The notes under the pieces were generated by a model, which worked only from the letters and a program-made list of their open reading frames with translations, made no database searches and was not told the origin of the DNA. A program made the position numbers and the translations under genes. Shown piece by piece: positions 8,448-18,500 of a stretch of 36,226 bases of DNA (positions are counted from its first letter, which is position 1; each line of letters begins with the position of its first letter). The stretch is from JAGLQA01 sp023135565 (GTDB lineage Bacteria; Acidobacteriota; Aminicenantia; UBA2199): positions 1 through 36,226 of the forward strand of contig DAOWCY010000057.1 in NCBI GenBank assembly GCA_030639305.1, read 5' to 3'.

Positions 8448-10439
8448 ATGACAGATGAGAAAAAAAAAGCGATTTCAACAGATTCGCTTATGACAGAAGA
8501 AAGAACCTTCCCCCCATCTAAAGAAGTTGTTGACCGTGCCTACATCAACGCAGAAAAATACAAAGAGATGTATGAACGCTCGGTTAACGATTCCGATGGG
8601 TTCTGGCTCGAACAGGCGGAGACGCTCGAATGGTACAAGAAACCGACAGTTGCCCGCAAGTATACCTGGGATACCGAGAAGAGGATTATTAAACATACCT
8701 GGTTTGAAGATGGTGTGATGAATATCACTTGCAATTGTCTCGACCGGCATTTAAAAACCCCTCTTAAGGATAAACCGGCATTGGTATGGCAGGGTGAACC
8801 CGAAGAGGACAGCAAGTCCTTAACCTACGCGGAACTTCACAAAGAAGTATGTAAGTTCGCTAATGTTTTAAAATCTTTGGGAGTAAAAAAAGGCGACCGT
8901 GTTTGCATTTATATGCCCATGGTGCTTGAATTGTCGATCGCTATGCTGGCCTCTGCCAGGATAGGCGCTATTCACTCCATCGTTTTCGGTGGATTCAGTG
9001 CGGATTCCCTGGCCGGCAGGATCAATGATTCCGAGTGTAAAATCCTGATCACCGCCAATGTGTCTTTACGTTCAGGGAAATTTATCCGCTTAAAGGATAT
9101 TTCCGATGACGCCTTAAAAACCTCTCCTTCCATCGAAAAAGTAGTGGTTTATAAGCGCAACGACGAACCCTGTGATATGAAAGATGGACGCGATCTCTGG
9201 TATCATGACTTAATGGCCGACGCCGGCGAGAAATGTGAACCGGAACAAATGAATGCGGAAGATACCCTGTTTATCCTTTACACATCCGGTTCTACCGGCA
9301 AACCCAAAGGTGTCCTGCACAGCACAGCCGGTTACCTGATGCATACTGCCCTGACTCATAAGTACATCTTCGATTGTCATGAGGATGATATTTACTGGTG
9401 TACCGCCGATATCGGCTGGGTCACCGGTCACAGCTACATCGTATACGGTCCCCTGGCCAACGGCGCCACCAGCCTGATGTTCGAAGGCGTTCCCACTTAT
9501 CCCGATGCCGGCCGTTTCTGGCAGATTACTGAAAAGTACAAAGTTACCATATTCTATACCGCTCCGACAGCTATCCGCGCCTTAATCATCAAGGGCGAAG
9601 AATGGCCCAATAAGTACGACCTGAGCAGCCTCAGAACTCTCGGTACCGTAGGCGAACCTATCAACCCCGAAGCCTGGATGTGGTATCATAACATCATCGG
9701 CAAAGGCAAATGCCCCATCGTGGACACCTGGTGGCAGACAGAGACCGGCGGCATTTTGATCAGCGCGCTGCCCGGCGCTCATACTTTGAAACCCGGTTCA
9801 GCTATCAAACCTTTCTTCGGCGTAGAGCCGGTTATCCTGAGAGATGACAACACTGAATGTAACCCCAACGAAGGCGGCAAACTGTGCATCAAAAAACCGT
9901 GGCCCGGTATGTTCCGTACCATGTGGGGCGATCATGACCGCTTCATCGATGTATACTTCACCATGTTCAACGACCTGTACTTCACCGGCGACGGCTGCCG
10001 TCAAGACGATGATGGCGATTACTGGCTAATGGGACGTGTGGATGACGTTGTTAATGTTTCCGGTCACCGGATCGGCACTGCCGAGGTCGAAAGCGCCTTA
10101 GTCAGCCACGAAAAGGTAGCGGAAGCTGCTGTTGCCCCCATGCCCCACTCGATCAAGGGACAGGGCCTCTATGCTTTTGTCACCCTGGTTCAAGGCGCCA
10201 AAGAAAGCGAAGACCTGCGCAAAGAATTGGTCAAGCATGTCCGTTCCGAGATCGGCCCCATTGCTACACCTGATAAACTCCAGTTCGCTCCCGCCCTGCC
10301 CAAAACCCGTTCCGGCAAGATTATGCGCCGTATCCTGAGAAAGATCGCTGAAAACGAATCCGACAAGATCGGTGACGTCAGCACTTTGGCAGATCCTACC
10401 GTAGTAGAGCAACTGGTAGAAGATGCAAAAAAATTGTAA
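8448..10439 (+). CDS. acs: Acetyl-CoA synthetase (AMP-forming)
   Basis: 663 residues, the normal length for Acs (about 650). It activates acetate with ATP and CoA through acetyl-AMP. Visible family motifs include the phosphate loop YTSGSTGKPKG, the acetate-pocket segment ADIGWVTGHSYIVYGPL with GVPTYPD, the WWQTETGG core motif, the hinge region GRVDDVVNVSGHRIGTAE, and catalytic K624 in TRSGKIMRR. This lysine is the site of reversible acetylation in other Acs enzymes. A strong TAAGGAG site supports the start. The gene ends in its own terminator before the transporter-porin pair, which probably supplies its substrate. Confidence 0.97.
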   Translation: MTDEKKKAISTDSLMTEERTFPPSKEVVDRAYINAEKYKEMYERSVNDSDGFWLEQAETLEWYKKPTVARKYTWDTEKRIIKHTWFEDGVMNITCNCLDRHLKTPLKDKPALVWQGEPEEDSKSLTYAELHKEVCKFANVLKSLGVKKGDRVCIYMPMVLELSIAMLASARIGAIHSIVFGGFSADSLAGRINDSECKILITANVSLRSGKFIRLKDISDDALKTSPSIEKVVVYKRNDEPCDMKDGRDLWYHDLMADAGEKCEPEQMNAEDTLFILYTSGSTGKPKGVLHSTAGYLMHTALTHKYIFDCHEDDIYWCTADIGWVTGHSYIVYGPLANGATSLMFEGVPTYPDAGRFWQITEKYKVTIFYTAPTAIRALIIKGEEWPNKYDLSSLRTLGTVGEPINPEAWMWYHNIIGKGKCPIVDTWWQTETGGILISALPGAHTLKPGSAIKPFFGVEPVILRDDNTECNPNEGGKLCIKKPWPGMFRTMWGDHDRFIDVYFTMFNDLYFTGDGCRQDDDGDYWLMGRVDDVVNVSGHRIGTAEVESALVSHEKVAEAAVAPMPHSIKGQGLYAFVTLVQGAKESEDLRKELVKHVRSEIGPIATPDKLQFAPALPKTRSGKIMRRILRKIAENESDKIGDVSTLADPTVVEQLVEDAKKL

Positions 10440-10525
10440 TTAATTATCACTGAGTCATCGTTTATCGAAAGAACAAAACGGAACGTGATAAGTAAAAGCA
10501 AAAACTTTTACAAGATAATAATATA

Positions 10526-10561
10526 AAATGCCCGGTAAGCCGGACGGTTTACCGGGCATTT
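10526..10561 (+). terminator. Intrinsic terminator after acs
   Basis: A stem of AAATGCCCGGTAA (10526-10538) paired with TTTACCGGGCATT (10549-10561), a 10-nt loop, and a T-run that continues past the stem. Confidence 0.85.
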
Positions 10562-10612
10562 TTTCATACACATCAAACATTTTGTAGTCAACAAATAGGA
10601 GGTTTTCTAAAA

Positions 10613-11887
10613 ATGTCAGAACAGAAAAAAATGTCAGAAAAAAAAATAATGAATCGCTGGATGGTTGTTATAGGCGCAGTTATTATTCAACTTTGCTTAG
10701 GCGCTATCTATGCCTGGAGTGTGTTTACCAAACCCCTGGTAGAAGCTGGTTGGACTAAAGCGCAAACCCAGGGTGTTTTTGCGGCGGGATTGGCAACTTT
10801 TGCCATTATTATGGTCCTGGCCGGACGTATAATGCCTAAATTAGGACCCCGCATGGTAGCTATGGCCGGTGGTGTTGTCCTGGGCATCGGTTATATTCTT
10901 GCCGGGCTGGTGGGCGGAACGGATTTTACCGCTTTGTTCATCCTTATCGGCATAGTCGGCGGCGCCGGTATCGGGCTTGCATATGTAGTACCGATTGCCG
11001 TGGGTATGCGCTGGTTCCCCGATAAAAAAGGTCTCATTACGGGGTTGGCTGTTGCCGGATTCGGTTTTGGCGCAACATTATGGGTCAAGCTGGCCGGTTC
11101 CTGGGGGCAGTTGATTGCCACTCAAGGGCTTAGTAAGACCTTTTCCATTTATGGTATTGTCTTCTTAGTGGCCGTGGTAATCGGCGGCATATGGATGAAG
11201 TTTCCGCCTGAAGGATGGAAGCCCGAAGGTTATACCCCAGCGGAAGCAACCGCCTCCACAGCCGCCGGTACGGTTGATTTTAAAAGCGGCGAAATGCTGA
11301 AAACACCCCAATATTATATGATTTTATTAACATTCGTATTCGGGGCCAGCGCCGGTCTGATGAGTATCGGCCTGATGAAACTCTTTCCCATAGAAGCCTT
11401 GCAGAAGAATGGTATCGACCCGGTGGCGGCCAGTGCCATTGCCGGTACAGCCATGGCTGTTTTCTTTGCTCTTGCCAACGGCCTGGGCCGGATTGCCTGG
11501 GGCGCTATCAGTGACAAATTAGGCCGCAAACTCTCCATCATCCTGATGATGGCCAGCCAGGGTATTTTTGTCATTTTATTCCAATGGATGGCTGATACTC
11601 CGGCATTTCTTTATCTCGGCGCTGCTTTGATCGGTTTTAACTTCGGCGGCAATTTTGCCCTTTTCCCCACTATCACAGCCGACACCTTCGGCACCAAATT
11701 CATCGGCCAAAATTATGGCTGGGTATTCCTGGCTTACGGCATCGGCGGTATTTTCGGTCCCATGCTGGGTGGAAAACTGGGCGACATGAAGAACTTCCCG
11801 CTGGCTTTCACCATCTGCGGAATCCTTTGTCTCGTGGCAGCCGGTATTATCTCCCTGGTAAAACCGGCGATCAAGAAGGAGGGTTAA
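10613..11887 (+). CDS. MFS transporter of the oxalate/formate antiporter (OFA) family
   Basis: 424 residues with about twelve hydrophobic segments. The first helix region RWMVVIGAVIIQLCLGAIYAW and the following SVFTKPL match OFA-family carriers, as do the Gly-rich helices (GGAGIGLAYVVPIAVGMRWFPDKKGLITGLAVAGFG) and the central loop before residue 230. Members move oxalate, formate or other small carboxylates across the inner membrane. Sitting between acs and an outer-membrane porin, it most likely imports a monocarboxylate such as acetate; the substrate is inferred. AGGAGG lies 11 nt before the first ATG. The first codons contain a small tandem duplication (MSEQKKMSEKK), so starts at 10631 or 10649 are also possible. 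The porin gene follows after 4 nt. Confidence 0.85.
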   Translation: MSEQKKMSEKKIMNRWMVVIGAVIIQLCLGAIYAWSVFTKPLVEAGWTKAQTQGVFAAGLATFAIIMVLAGRIMPKLGPRMVAMAGGVVLGIGYILAGLVGGTDFTALFILIGIVGGAGIGLAYVVPIAVGMRWFPDKKGLITGLAVAGFGFGATLWVKLAGSWGQLIATQGLSKTFSIYGIVFLVAVVIGGIWMKFPPEGWKPEGYTPAEATASTAAGTVDFKSGEMLKTPQYYMILLTFVFGASAGLMSIGLMKLFPIEALQKNGIDPVAASAIAGTAMAVFFALANGLGRIAWGAISDKLGRKLSIILMMASQGIFVILFQWMADTPAFLYLGAALIGFNFGGNFALFPTITADTFGTKFIGQNYGWVFLAYGIGGIFGPMLGGKLGDMKNFPLAFTICGILCLVAAGIISLVKPAIKKEG

Positions 11888-11891
11888 ATAA

Positions 11892-13004
11892 ATGAAAATA
11901 GTTAAACGTTTTGCCCCGGTTCTTTTACTGCTCTGCCTACCTGTTTTTGTTTTGCAGGCAGGCGAAAAAACCACGGTCACACCCTACGGCTATGTCAAAT
12001 TAGATGCCATTTATGAAACCGGCGCCGGTTCTCACGGCAACTACGTTTTATGGGCAAAAGACCCGGGCAACTCCGACGGTATATTTTATCTTACCGCCAG
12101 GCAGACTCGCTTAGGTATAAAGCTGAAAGGTATTAGCTTCGGGAAATTTAACGTGACCGGCAGAGTCGAAGTGGATTTTCACGCCAGCGGCGTACCGGAG
12201 AACAAAGCCTATAACTTTATGCGCCATGCCTTTTTAAAGGCTTCTAACGGTTCTTTTTCTATTATTGCCGGACAGACTTCGGACATCATCAGTCCCTTGT
12301 TCCCTTCCACTTTGAATTACACCGTGGCCTGGGGCTCGGGCAATATCGGCTACCGCCGTCCGCAGTTGAGTTTCAGGCAGGATTGGAAAACCGGGAAAAA
12401 CATCTTTACCCTCCAGGCCGGGATCATGCGGACTATTACCGCTGATTATGACGGCGACGGGATTAACGACGGCATCGCTTCCGGTATGCCCACTTTCCAG
12501 GGCAGGATCGGGGCTAAATTCGGGTTGGGCGCCAATGCCAGCCTGCAGCTCGGTTTTTCCGCCCACTATGGAGAAAGCAAAGGTTTGGTTAATTATACTA
12601 CGGACTCGATCAATGTGGATTTCTTACTGGCCTTCGCCAAATTCAAAATCGTTGCCGAATATTTCCAGGGCAAGAACCTGGGAGCCTTTCTCGGCGGCAT
12701 CGTGCAGAACATCAATACCATTACCAACCGCGAAATCGAAGCTAAAGGGTATTTCGTCAATGCCCAGGCAGCCCTATCGCCTAAGTTATCATTTAGTTTC
12801 GGCTATGGCATGGACGACCCCGATGATGCCACTCTATTAGCCGGCATGCGCGCTAAGAACACCACTCTTTTCGGTAATTTTGTAGTCAAACTCTCCCCCT
12901 CCTTAAAGATCGGCTTAGAAATCTCCAATTGGATTACCGATTATTTCAACACAGCGCAGCAGAAATCCCTGCGTTTCCAGAATAGCTGGATTTTTACCTT
13001 TTAA
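11892..13004 (+). CDS. DcaP-like outer-membrane porin
   Basis: 370 residues. A clear signal peptide (about 1-23, ending VLQAG) precedes TVTPYGYVKLDAIYE, the first strand of DcaP/trimeric-porin-like proteins. Alternating beta-strand patterns continue to the end, and the last residue is Phe (SWIFTF), the usual signal for the BAM complex. DcaP-type porins pass small dicarboxylates and other anions. It is co-transcribed with the OFA carrier, with a strong AGGAGGG site inside the end of that gene. The pair gives a path for carboxylates from outside to cytoplasm. The exact porin subfamily is less sure than its outer-membrane location. Confidence 0.75.
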   Translation: MKIVKRFAPVLLLLCLPVFVLQAGEKTTVTPYGYVKLDAIYETGAGSHGNYVLWAKDPGNSDGIFYLTARQTRLGIKLKGISFGKFNVTGRVEVDFHASGVPENKAYNFMRHAFLKASNGSFSIIAGQTSDIISPLFPSTLNYTVAWGSGNIGYRRPQLSFRQDWKTGKNIFTLQAGIMRTITADYDGDGINDGIASGMPTFQGRIGAKFGLGANASLQLGFSAHYGESKGLVNYTTDSINVDFLLAFAKFKIVAEYFQGKNLGAFLGGIVQNINTITNREIEAKGYFVNAQAALSPKLSFSFGYGMDDPDDATLLAGMRAKNTTLFGNFVVKLSPSLKIGLEISNWITDYFNTAQQKSLRFQNSWIFTF

Positions 13005-13068
13005 CCCTGCGGCGCAGGGAACCCATAAGGCCCCACTGTGTGGGGACACATTTAGCTGCTTCGCAGCA
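13005..13068 (+). repeat. Two palindromic elements in tandem (type A then type B)
   Basis: Directly after the porin stop codon, hairpin CCCTGC-GGC-GCAGGG (13005-13019) is followed by the type A tail AACCCATAAGGCCCC (13020-13034). The final CCCC begins a second 6+3+6 hairpin, CCCCAC-TGT-GTGGGG (13031-13045), which is followed by the type B tail ACACATTTAGCTGCTTCGCAGC. Compare 27812-27841, 31817-31848 and 31926-31957 for type A, and 8058, 15427 and 30692 for type B. Confidence 0.7.
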
Positions 13069-13147
13069 GTGGCGAAAACATCGTGTTTAGACCAACAAAA
13101 GTTCGGTCGCCGGCGGCGAGGCTCGATATTTTGTCCCGATACACGGT

Positions 13148-13192
13148 AAAAGGTGTGGAGAGGAAGAATTGATCTTCCTCTTCGCACCTTTT
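13148..13192 (+). terminator. Long hairpin terminator after the porin operon
   Basis: A 19-bp stem (13148-13166 with 13174-13192; two G-U wobbles in RNA) and a 7-nt loop. It begins AAAAGGTG and ends CACCTTTT, so it could stop transcription from either side. The rest of 13070-13270 shows no gene. Confidence 0.8.
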
Positions 13193-13270
13193 TATTTGTG
13201 CCCCGGGAGAGGATTCACCACACCTGGGATGTTTCCGGTAATAATTATTAAGAAAAATTCAATTTAATAT

Positions 13271-13298
13271 TTGAAAATTTTATTTTATATGATACAAT
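13271..13298 (+). promoter_or_regulatory. Promoter of the siaBC-like operon
   Basis: TTGAAA (13271-13276), a 16-bp spacer and extended -10 TGATACAAT (TACAAT 13293-13298). A 10-codon open frame from an ATG at 13327, preceded by AGGGAAGG, overlaps the start of the siaB-like gene and might tune its translation. Confidence 0.55.
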
Positions 13299-13337
13299 AG
13301 TATTTTAAAAATTAGGGAAGGCTAAAATGAGGATAAA

Positions 13338-13913
13338 ATGCCGAAACTGGAATTGTTAGAGTATTATAAAAAGATGTTCGAGCGTAATATAGTGCTGGAT
13401 TTCCAGGGTGCTATATCCCAGGATATGCTGGTGGGGATGGCCGGATTAATAAGGAGCAAGTTCGCCCAGGAATCGTGTCACGCCAAAACAGTTAAAAGGA
13501 TATTTTCCACCTTTGTTGAAATGGCCCAGAATATTGCTCATTATTCAGCCGAAAGGGTTAAGCTAAAAGACCGGGCTACCGATGTGGGAGCCGGTATTAT
13601 CGTAGTAACAGAGATTAGCGGTACCTATACGATCACCTCAGGCAACCTGGTAGAGAAAGAATCGATTCCCGCGATAATCGAGCACTGCAAAAAAATCAAC
13701 GCTATGGACCAGGACGAACTGAAACTGTTCTATAAGGAACAAATTACATCGGAACGTGCCAAAGGGAAAAAAGGGGGAAGTATCGGATTAATCGATATCG
13801 CCCGTAAGTCGAATCACCCAATTATATACGAAGCAACCCCTGTTGGCGAAATCAATTCCTTTCTTGTATTATCTGTGCGAATCGATGAGGAGATGGAGAT
13901 AGAAGATGGATAA
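13338..13913 (+). CDS. SiaB-like protein kinase (DUF6272)
   Basis: 191 residues, matching the SiaB family of small GHKL-fold kinases. In Pseudomonas aeruginosa SiaB phosphorylates the SiaC protein, and a PP2C phosphatase (SiaA) reverses this. Visible here are an N-box-like segment FVEMAQNIAHYS (about 53-64) and a glycine-rich ATP-lid motif KKGGSIGLIDIARKS (about 147-161). GAGG lies 6 nt before this ATG, supporting the start. The gene overlaps the siaC-like gene by 8 nt, so the two are made together. The matching phosphatase is probably the PP2C domain of the giant protein encoded nearby at 15547-20172. Confidence 0.85.
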   Translation: MPKLELLEYYKKMFERNIVLDFQGAISQDMLVGMAGLIRSKFAQESCHAKTVKRIFSTFVEMAQNIAHYSAERVKLKDRATDVGAGIIVVTEISGTYTITSGNLVEKESIPAIIEHCKKINAMDQDELKLFYKEQITSERAKGKKGGSIGLIDIARKSNHPIIYEATPVGEINSFLVLSVRIDEEMEIEDG

Positions 13914-14286
13914 CCTGCACCTCGCAAAAACCAAACACACTATGGCAATTAATTTTGACAAAGAGAACGGTATACTGGAGATGGCCGGTTCTTCATACCC
14001 TGAAAATGCTCTCGACTTTTTTGGCCCGGTCATCGATTGGATAAAAAATTATATTACCGAAATCAATAAAAAAATCGTCATGAATATCAGCTTAAATTAT
14101 ATTAACACCAGTTCTACCAAGTGCCTGCTCGATATTTTCGAGATACTGGAGCAGTATCATAAATCGAGCGGCAGTGTCTACGTGAACTGGTATTATGAAG
14201 AAAACGACGAGGATATCTTCGAAACCGGGGAAGAATTGGGTGAAGACTTTCATTTCCCTATTGATTTTATTTCCTATAAAAACTAA
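13906..14286 (+). CDS. SiaC-like regulatory phosphoprotein (DUF1987)
   Basis: 126 residues, the normal length for SiaC/DUF1987, a protein with a STAS-like fold. In P. aeruginosa SiaC is phosphorylated by SiaB at Thr68 and when unphosphorylated activates the diguanylate cyclase SiaD. Here the conserved NYINTSSTKCLLDI segment places a threonine at exactly position 68. No GGDEF protein is encoded in the window, so the output partner differs or lies elsewhere. The start overlaps the end of the siaB-like gene, with GGAG upstream. Its stop codon overlaps that of the convergent kinase gene. Confidence 0.85.
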   Translation: MDNLHLAKTKHTMAINFDKENGILEMAGSSYPENALDFFGPVIDWIKNYITEINKKIVMNISLNYINTSSTKCLLDIFEILEQYHKSSGSVYVNWYYEENDEDIFETGEELGEDFHFPIDFISYKN

Positions 14287-15266
14287 TAGTTCTGCCCTGC
14301 CGGGGGGCTGGGCAGGGTGAATTCAAATATAGTGCCCTCATCCACTTTACTTTTTGTTTTGATTTCACCGCCATTTTTTTCCACGAATTCCCTGCACAGC
14401 ACTAACCCGAGACCGGAGCCTTTTTCACCTTCGGTTCCCCGGCTGATACAGCCGCTCCCGAATCTAAAAAGGGAATCCAGGTCTTCTACATCGATACCGG
14501 TGCCTGTATCGGAGACGGATGCAGCGACTATAGAGCCGGTTTTCTTTGCGGATACCGTTACGCTGCCGCCGCCGGGGGTAAACTTGATTGCATTGCCGAT
14601 CAGGTTCCTGAATACCAATTTTATCATGTTTTCGTCCGCATAAACGAATGTATCCTTCGTGATTTGTAATATCAGGTTGATTTGTTTCTTTTCAGCGCTG
14701 CCGCTGTGGTATTCCATATTATCCTGCGCCAGGAGATACAAATCGATGGGCCGGGGATGACATTCGATATCCCCGTACTGGGACCTGGACCAATGCAGCA
14801 GGTTTTCCAGGAGCTCGGACATTCTTTTGGCAGTTAGATATACTTTTTCGGAAAAGTCTCTTACCTTTTCATCTCCTAATTTCCCATAGGTGTTTTCCAT
14901 GACATCGGCGGAAAAGAGCAAGAACTGCAGTGGGTTTCGCAAATCATGGGCAATGATAGAATTAAATCTATCTTTGGCCATATTTATATCCCGAAGCTGC
15001 CGGTTCAGAATTTCAAGTTCGTTTTTTTGTTCCTGGATTTTTTCGTTTGCGACCATCAATTTGTTATAATTCATATCTCCTACGCGGGTAATTTTTATCA
15101 TTTCCGATAACGATTTTCTATATTGCCCGCTTAAGAAGGAGTATTCTTCCCGCAGCTCTTCCGCCGGTACAGCGGTCTTATTACAAATTTCCCCTGCTTT
15201 GTCGGCAATCTCTAATTCTTTTTGAAACATGGCGTCTTTTGCTTTGCCCTTTATTTTTGAGTTCAT
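14283..15266 (-). CDS. Cytoplasmic sensor histidine kinase
   Basis: 327 residues from the ATG at 15266. A helical, coiled-coil-like N-terminal part (to about residue 100) contains no recognised sensor domain. A HisKA domain with the phospho-acceptor His in SIIAHDLRNPLQ and an HATPase domain follow, with N-box NLIGNAIKFTPGG, G1 DTGTGID and G2 GSGLGL. The frame is open up to a TTG at 15332, but that TTG is also the first part of a good -35 box, so I chose the ATG downstream of the promoter. No response regulator is adjacent. It faces the siaBC-like genes tail to tail with overlapping stop codons and may signal into that circuit. Confidence 0.85.
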   Translation of the reverse strand: MNSKIKGKAKDAMFQKELEIADKAGEICNKTAVPAEELREEYSFLSGQYRKSLSEMIKITRVGDMNYNKLMVANEKIQEQKNELEILNRQLRDINMAKDRFNSIIAHDLRNPLQFLLFSADVMENTYGKLGDEKVRDFSEKVYLTAKRMSELLENLLHWSRSQYGDIECHPRPIDLYLLAQDNMEYHSGSAEKKQINLILQITKDTFVYADENMIKLVFRNLIGNAIKFTPGGGSVTVSAKKTGSIVAASVSDTGTGIDVEDLDSLFRFGSGCISRGTEGEKGSGLGLVLCREFVEKNGGEIKTKSKVDEGTIFEFTLPSPPAGQNY

Positions 15267-15303
15267 TTTTAGGCCCCGGTATAGTTTAAGGTGATAAAAA
15301 TAT

Positions 15304-15332
15304 AGTTTACAATATTTTTCATCTTTTTTCAA
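15304..15332 (-). promoter_or_regulatory. Promoter of the histidine kinase
   Basis: On the minus strand, TTGAAA (15327-15332), 17 bp, TAAACT (15304-15309). This gives a leader of about 30 nt to the ATG at 15266. Confidence 0.45.
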
Positions 15333-15426
15333 TATCCCGGTATTTTTTCTCAGGAATTCTCTATATGAATTTTTTTAAACCGGTTTTGAATCTAAAGCCC
15401 TGGATGGATACAATCCATGTCCGCGC

Positions 15427-15469
15427 TGCGCCCCCACCCTCTTAGCCGCTGTGCGGGGGGAGGGATCCA
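15427..15469. repeat. Type B palindromic element
   Basis: GC-rich sequence with the tail CACCCTCTTAGCCGCTGTGCGG, resembling the copy near 8074-8094. It lies between the divergent histidine kinase and giant sensor genes. Confidence 0.5.
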
Positions 15470-15512
15470 GCTTTCAGCGCCAGCCATTGAACATCGAACA
15501 TTGTGTTTGTGC

Positions 15513-15540
15513 TTGCATTTTTGATTTCTTTTGCTATACT
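15513..15540 (+). promoter_or_regulatory. Promoter placing +1 at the ATG of the giant sensor
   Basis: TTGCAT (15513-15518), a 16-bp spacer and extended -10 TGCTATACT (TATACT 15535-15540). The ATG at 15547 follows after 6 nt with no ribosome-binding site, predicting a leaderless mRNA. Confidence 0.6.
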
Positions 15541-15546
15541 TTCTGT

Positions 15547-18500
15547 ATGAAAAAAAGATGCGCCGGGATTATGATTTTGTTTTTCTGGGTAGGACTCAGC
15601 GCCTTTACTAATCTTTACCCTGGCGGGATTAAAGAGAAAATCAATTTCGAGCATCTCTCGGTGGAAGATGGTCTCTCCCAGAGTACCGTATTGTGCATTT
15701 TGCAGGACAGCAAGGGATTCTTATGGTTCGGAACGGGAGTGGGGTTGAATAAATATGATGGCTATGATTTTGTCAAATACAGGTCGGAGCAAGGTAATCC
15801 CAATAGCTTGAGTCACAATTCCATCCGGGATATCATCGAAGACCGGGCAGGTATTTTGTGGATAGGAACAGAGGGGGGCGGACTGGATAAGTTCGATCCC
15901 CGGACAGGTACTTTCGATCATTATCGAGCTGATCCCGGCAGCCCTAACAGCCTGAATGACAACGATATCTTCACTATTCTCGAAGACCGCTCCGGTCTGT
16001 TATGGATCGGCACCAATACGGGTGGGCTGAATAGATTTGATCCTGTTAGCGAAATTTTTTCTTTTTACCGGAATGATCCGGATAATCCCAATAGCTTGAG
16101 CGTAGGTAAGGTACGGGCCATTTATGAAGATCGAGACGGGATAATATGGGTGGGTACCGACAGTGGCGGGTTGAACAAGTTTGACCCGGGTACAGGGAAT
16201 TTCAGCCACTATAAAAATGAACCTGACAATCCCCAAAGTTTGAGTAACGATTTCATCTTAAATATCTACGGAGATCGTGAGGGTATACTGTGGATAGGCA
16301 CTTACGGAGGTGGATTAGACAGGTTTGATCCGCGCACAGGGGGCTTTACCCACTACCGGCACGACCCGGGCAATCCGAACAGTTTATGCAGTGATCAAGT
16401 CTGGACGATTTGCCGGGACCGGGAAGGAAAACTCTGGTTAGGAACTGCTGACGGAGTCGATAAGTTCGACCCCACTGCTGAAACGTTTACCCATTACAGT
16501 GCCGACGCGGAGAAGCCGGACAGTTTAAGCAGTAGTGAAGTGCGGGCCATCTACCTGGACCGTTCAGGTGTGTTGTGGTTCGGTTCTGTTTTAGGGGGTA
16601 TAAATAAATATAGCAGGGAAAAGCAGAGATTCGCCCATTTTCACCGCAGGCTGGGTGATACCCGGAGCTTGAGCAGCAACCAGGTACTTAACATTTATGA
16701 AGACCGGAGCGGTGTTTTCTGGATCGGCACCCTTGATGGTTTAAACATGTTCGACCGGGAAAAAGAGGAATTTACCCGTTATAGAAGCGATCCCAATGAC
16801 CCCCACAGCCTTAGTAACAACAGTGTGCTGGCTATATGTGAAGACCGGGGCGGTGTTCTCTGGATCGGCACTTTGGGAGGTCTGGACATGTTCGACCGGG
16901 AAAAAGGTCGATTTACCCGTTATAAAACAAGCGCCGGTGATCTTACCACCATGAACGACAGGATTATCTCTATGATTGAAGATCACCTGGGCTATCTCTG
17001 GATGGGAACTCCCGAGGGATTATACAAACTGGATCAAAGCCGGAAAAACTATACCCATTACCGTAAGCAGTCCGCGCATGCCAATAGTTTGAGCGACAAT
17101 GTGATAATGATAATTTTTGAAGACAGCCAGGGTGAATTGTGGATTGGAACCCATAATGGCCTGAACAAATTCCATCGTGAAAAAGAACAATTTACCCGTT
17201 ATTTATCTGACCCGCTTAGGCCCGGCACTTTGAGTTACAATGAAGTTATCTGTATCCATGAAGACCGGTTAGGTACCCTGTGGTTTGGAACTACCGCCGG
17301 TTTGAATAAATATAACCGGCGTACAGGTACCTTTTCCACATACGGTAAAAAAGACGGACTGCCCGGGGATGTGATTCATGGGGTATTGGAAGATAACAAT
17401 GGTAAACTCTGGATCAGTACGGATAACGGGTTATCGAAGTTTGACCCGGAGACCGGGGAATACAGGAATTACGATTCTAAGGACGGCCTGCAGAGCAATG
17501 AATTTAAATACGGCGCCTCCTGCCGCAGCCGCAGTGGTGAGATGTTTTTCGGCGGTATTAACGGCTTTAACGCCTTCTTTCCCGAGGATATTATAGATAA
17601 TTTTTACCCGCCGGCTATTGTAATCACAGATTTAAAGATTTTTAACAAGTCTGTGCGTGTCGGTGAGAAGGTAGATGGATTTACAATCCTTAAGAAACAT
17701 ATTTCGGAAGCCGGGGAAATTAAATTATCCCACAAACATGCCGCTTTCTCTTTCGAGTATGCGGCTTTGCATTATGCCGTCCCGGGAAAGAACCGCTGCG
17801 CTTATAAAATGGAAGGGGTAGATATAGATTGGAACTATGTGGGCAGCAGGCGTTTCGCTGCCTATGCCCACCTGTCGCCGGGAGAATATACATTCCGGGT
17901 CAAAGGGTGCAATAATGACGGCGCCTGGAATGAGACCGGCGCTTCCGTGAAAATAGTCATCCCCCCTCCGCCCTGGCGTACATGGTGGGCATATACTTTT
18001 TATGTCCTGGCTTTTATAGTTATAGTCACAGCTTATATTCTATCCCAGAAGAAAAAGTTAGCTTATGAAAGGTCGGTGAATGAACGGCTGCGCGAGGTGG
18101 ACAGGCTCAAAGATGAGTTCCTGGCCAATACTTCCCATGAGCTGCGCACCCCTTTAAACGGTATCATCGGCATTGCCGAATCGCTATTGAAAGGGGTGTC
18201 CGGGCCGCTCTCCGAGAAAACCGAATCCAACCTGCAGATGGTGGTTTACAGCGGAAAACGGCTCAGCAACCTGGTCAACGACCTGCTGGACTATTCCCGT
18301 TTAAAAGAGAGAGACCTAACTCTGCAGTCGCGGCCCGTGGATATGAGGTCGTTGACGGAAGTTGTGCTGCTGCTCACCAAACCTCTAATCTCCGGGAAAC
18401 CGCTGCAGTTGAAAAATGAGATCGGGGAGAATATTCCCCTGGTTTACGGGGATGAGAACCGGCTGCAGCAGATCATGCACAACCTGGTGGGTAACGCGGC

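Noticed and set aside
13338..14286. RsbW/RsbV (anti-sigma/anti-anti-sigma) pair
   Set aside because: The domain patterns fit SiaB and SiaC better than RsbW and RsbV, including the phospho-Thr position.
15640..17560. Regular repeats of about 144 bp that might suggest an array
   Set aside because: They are coding and spell propeller blades; units are degenerate without constant repeats and unique spacers.
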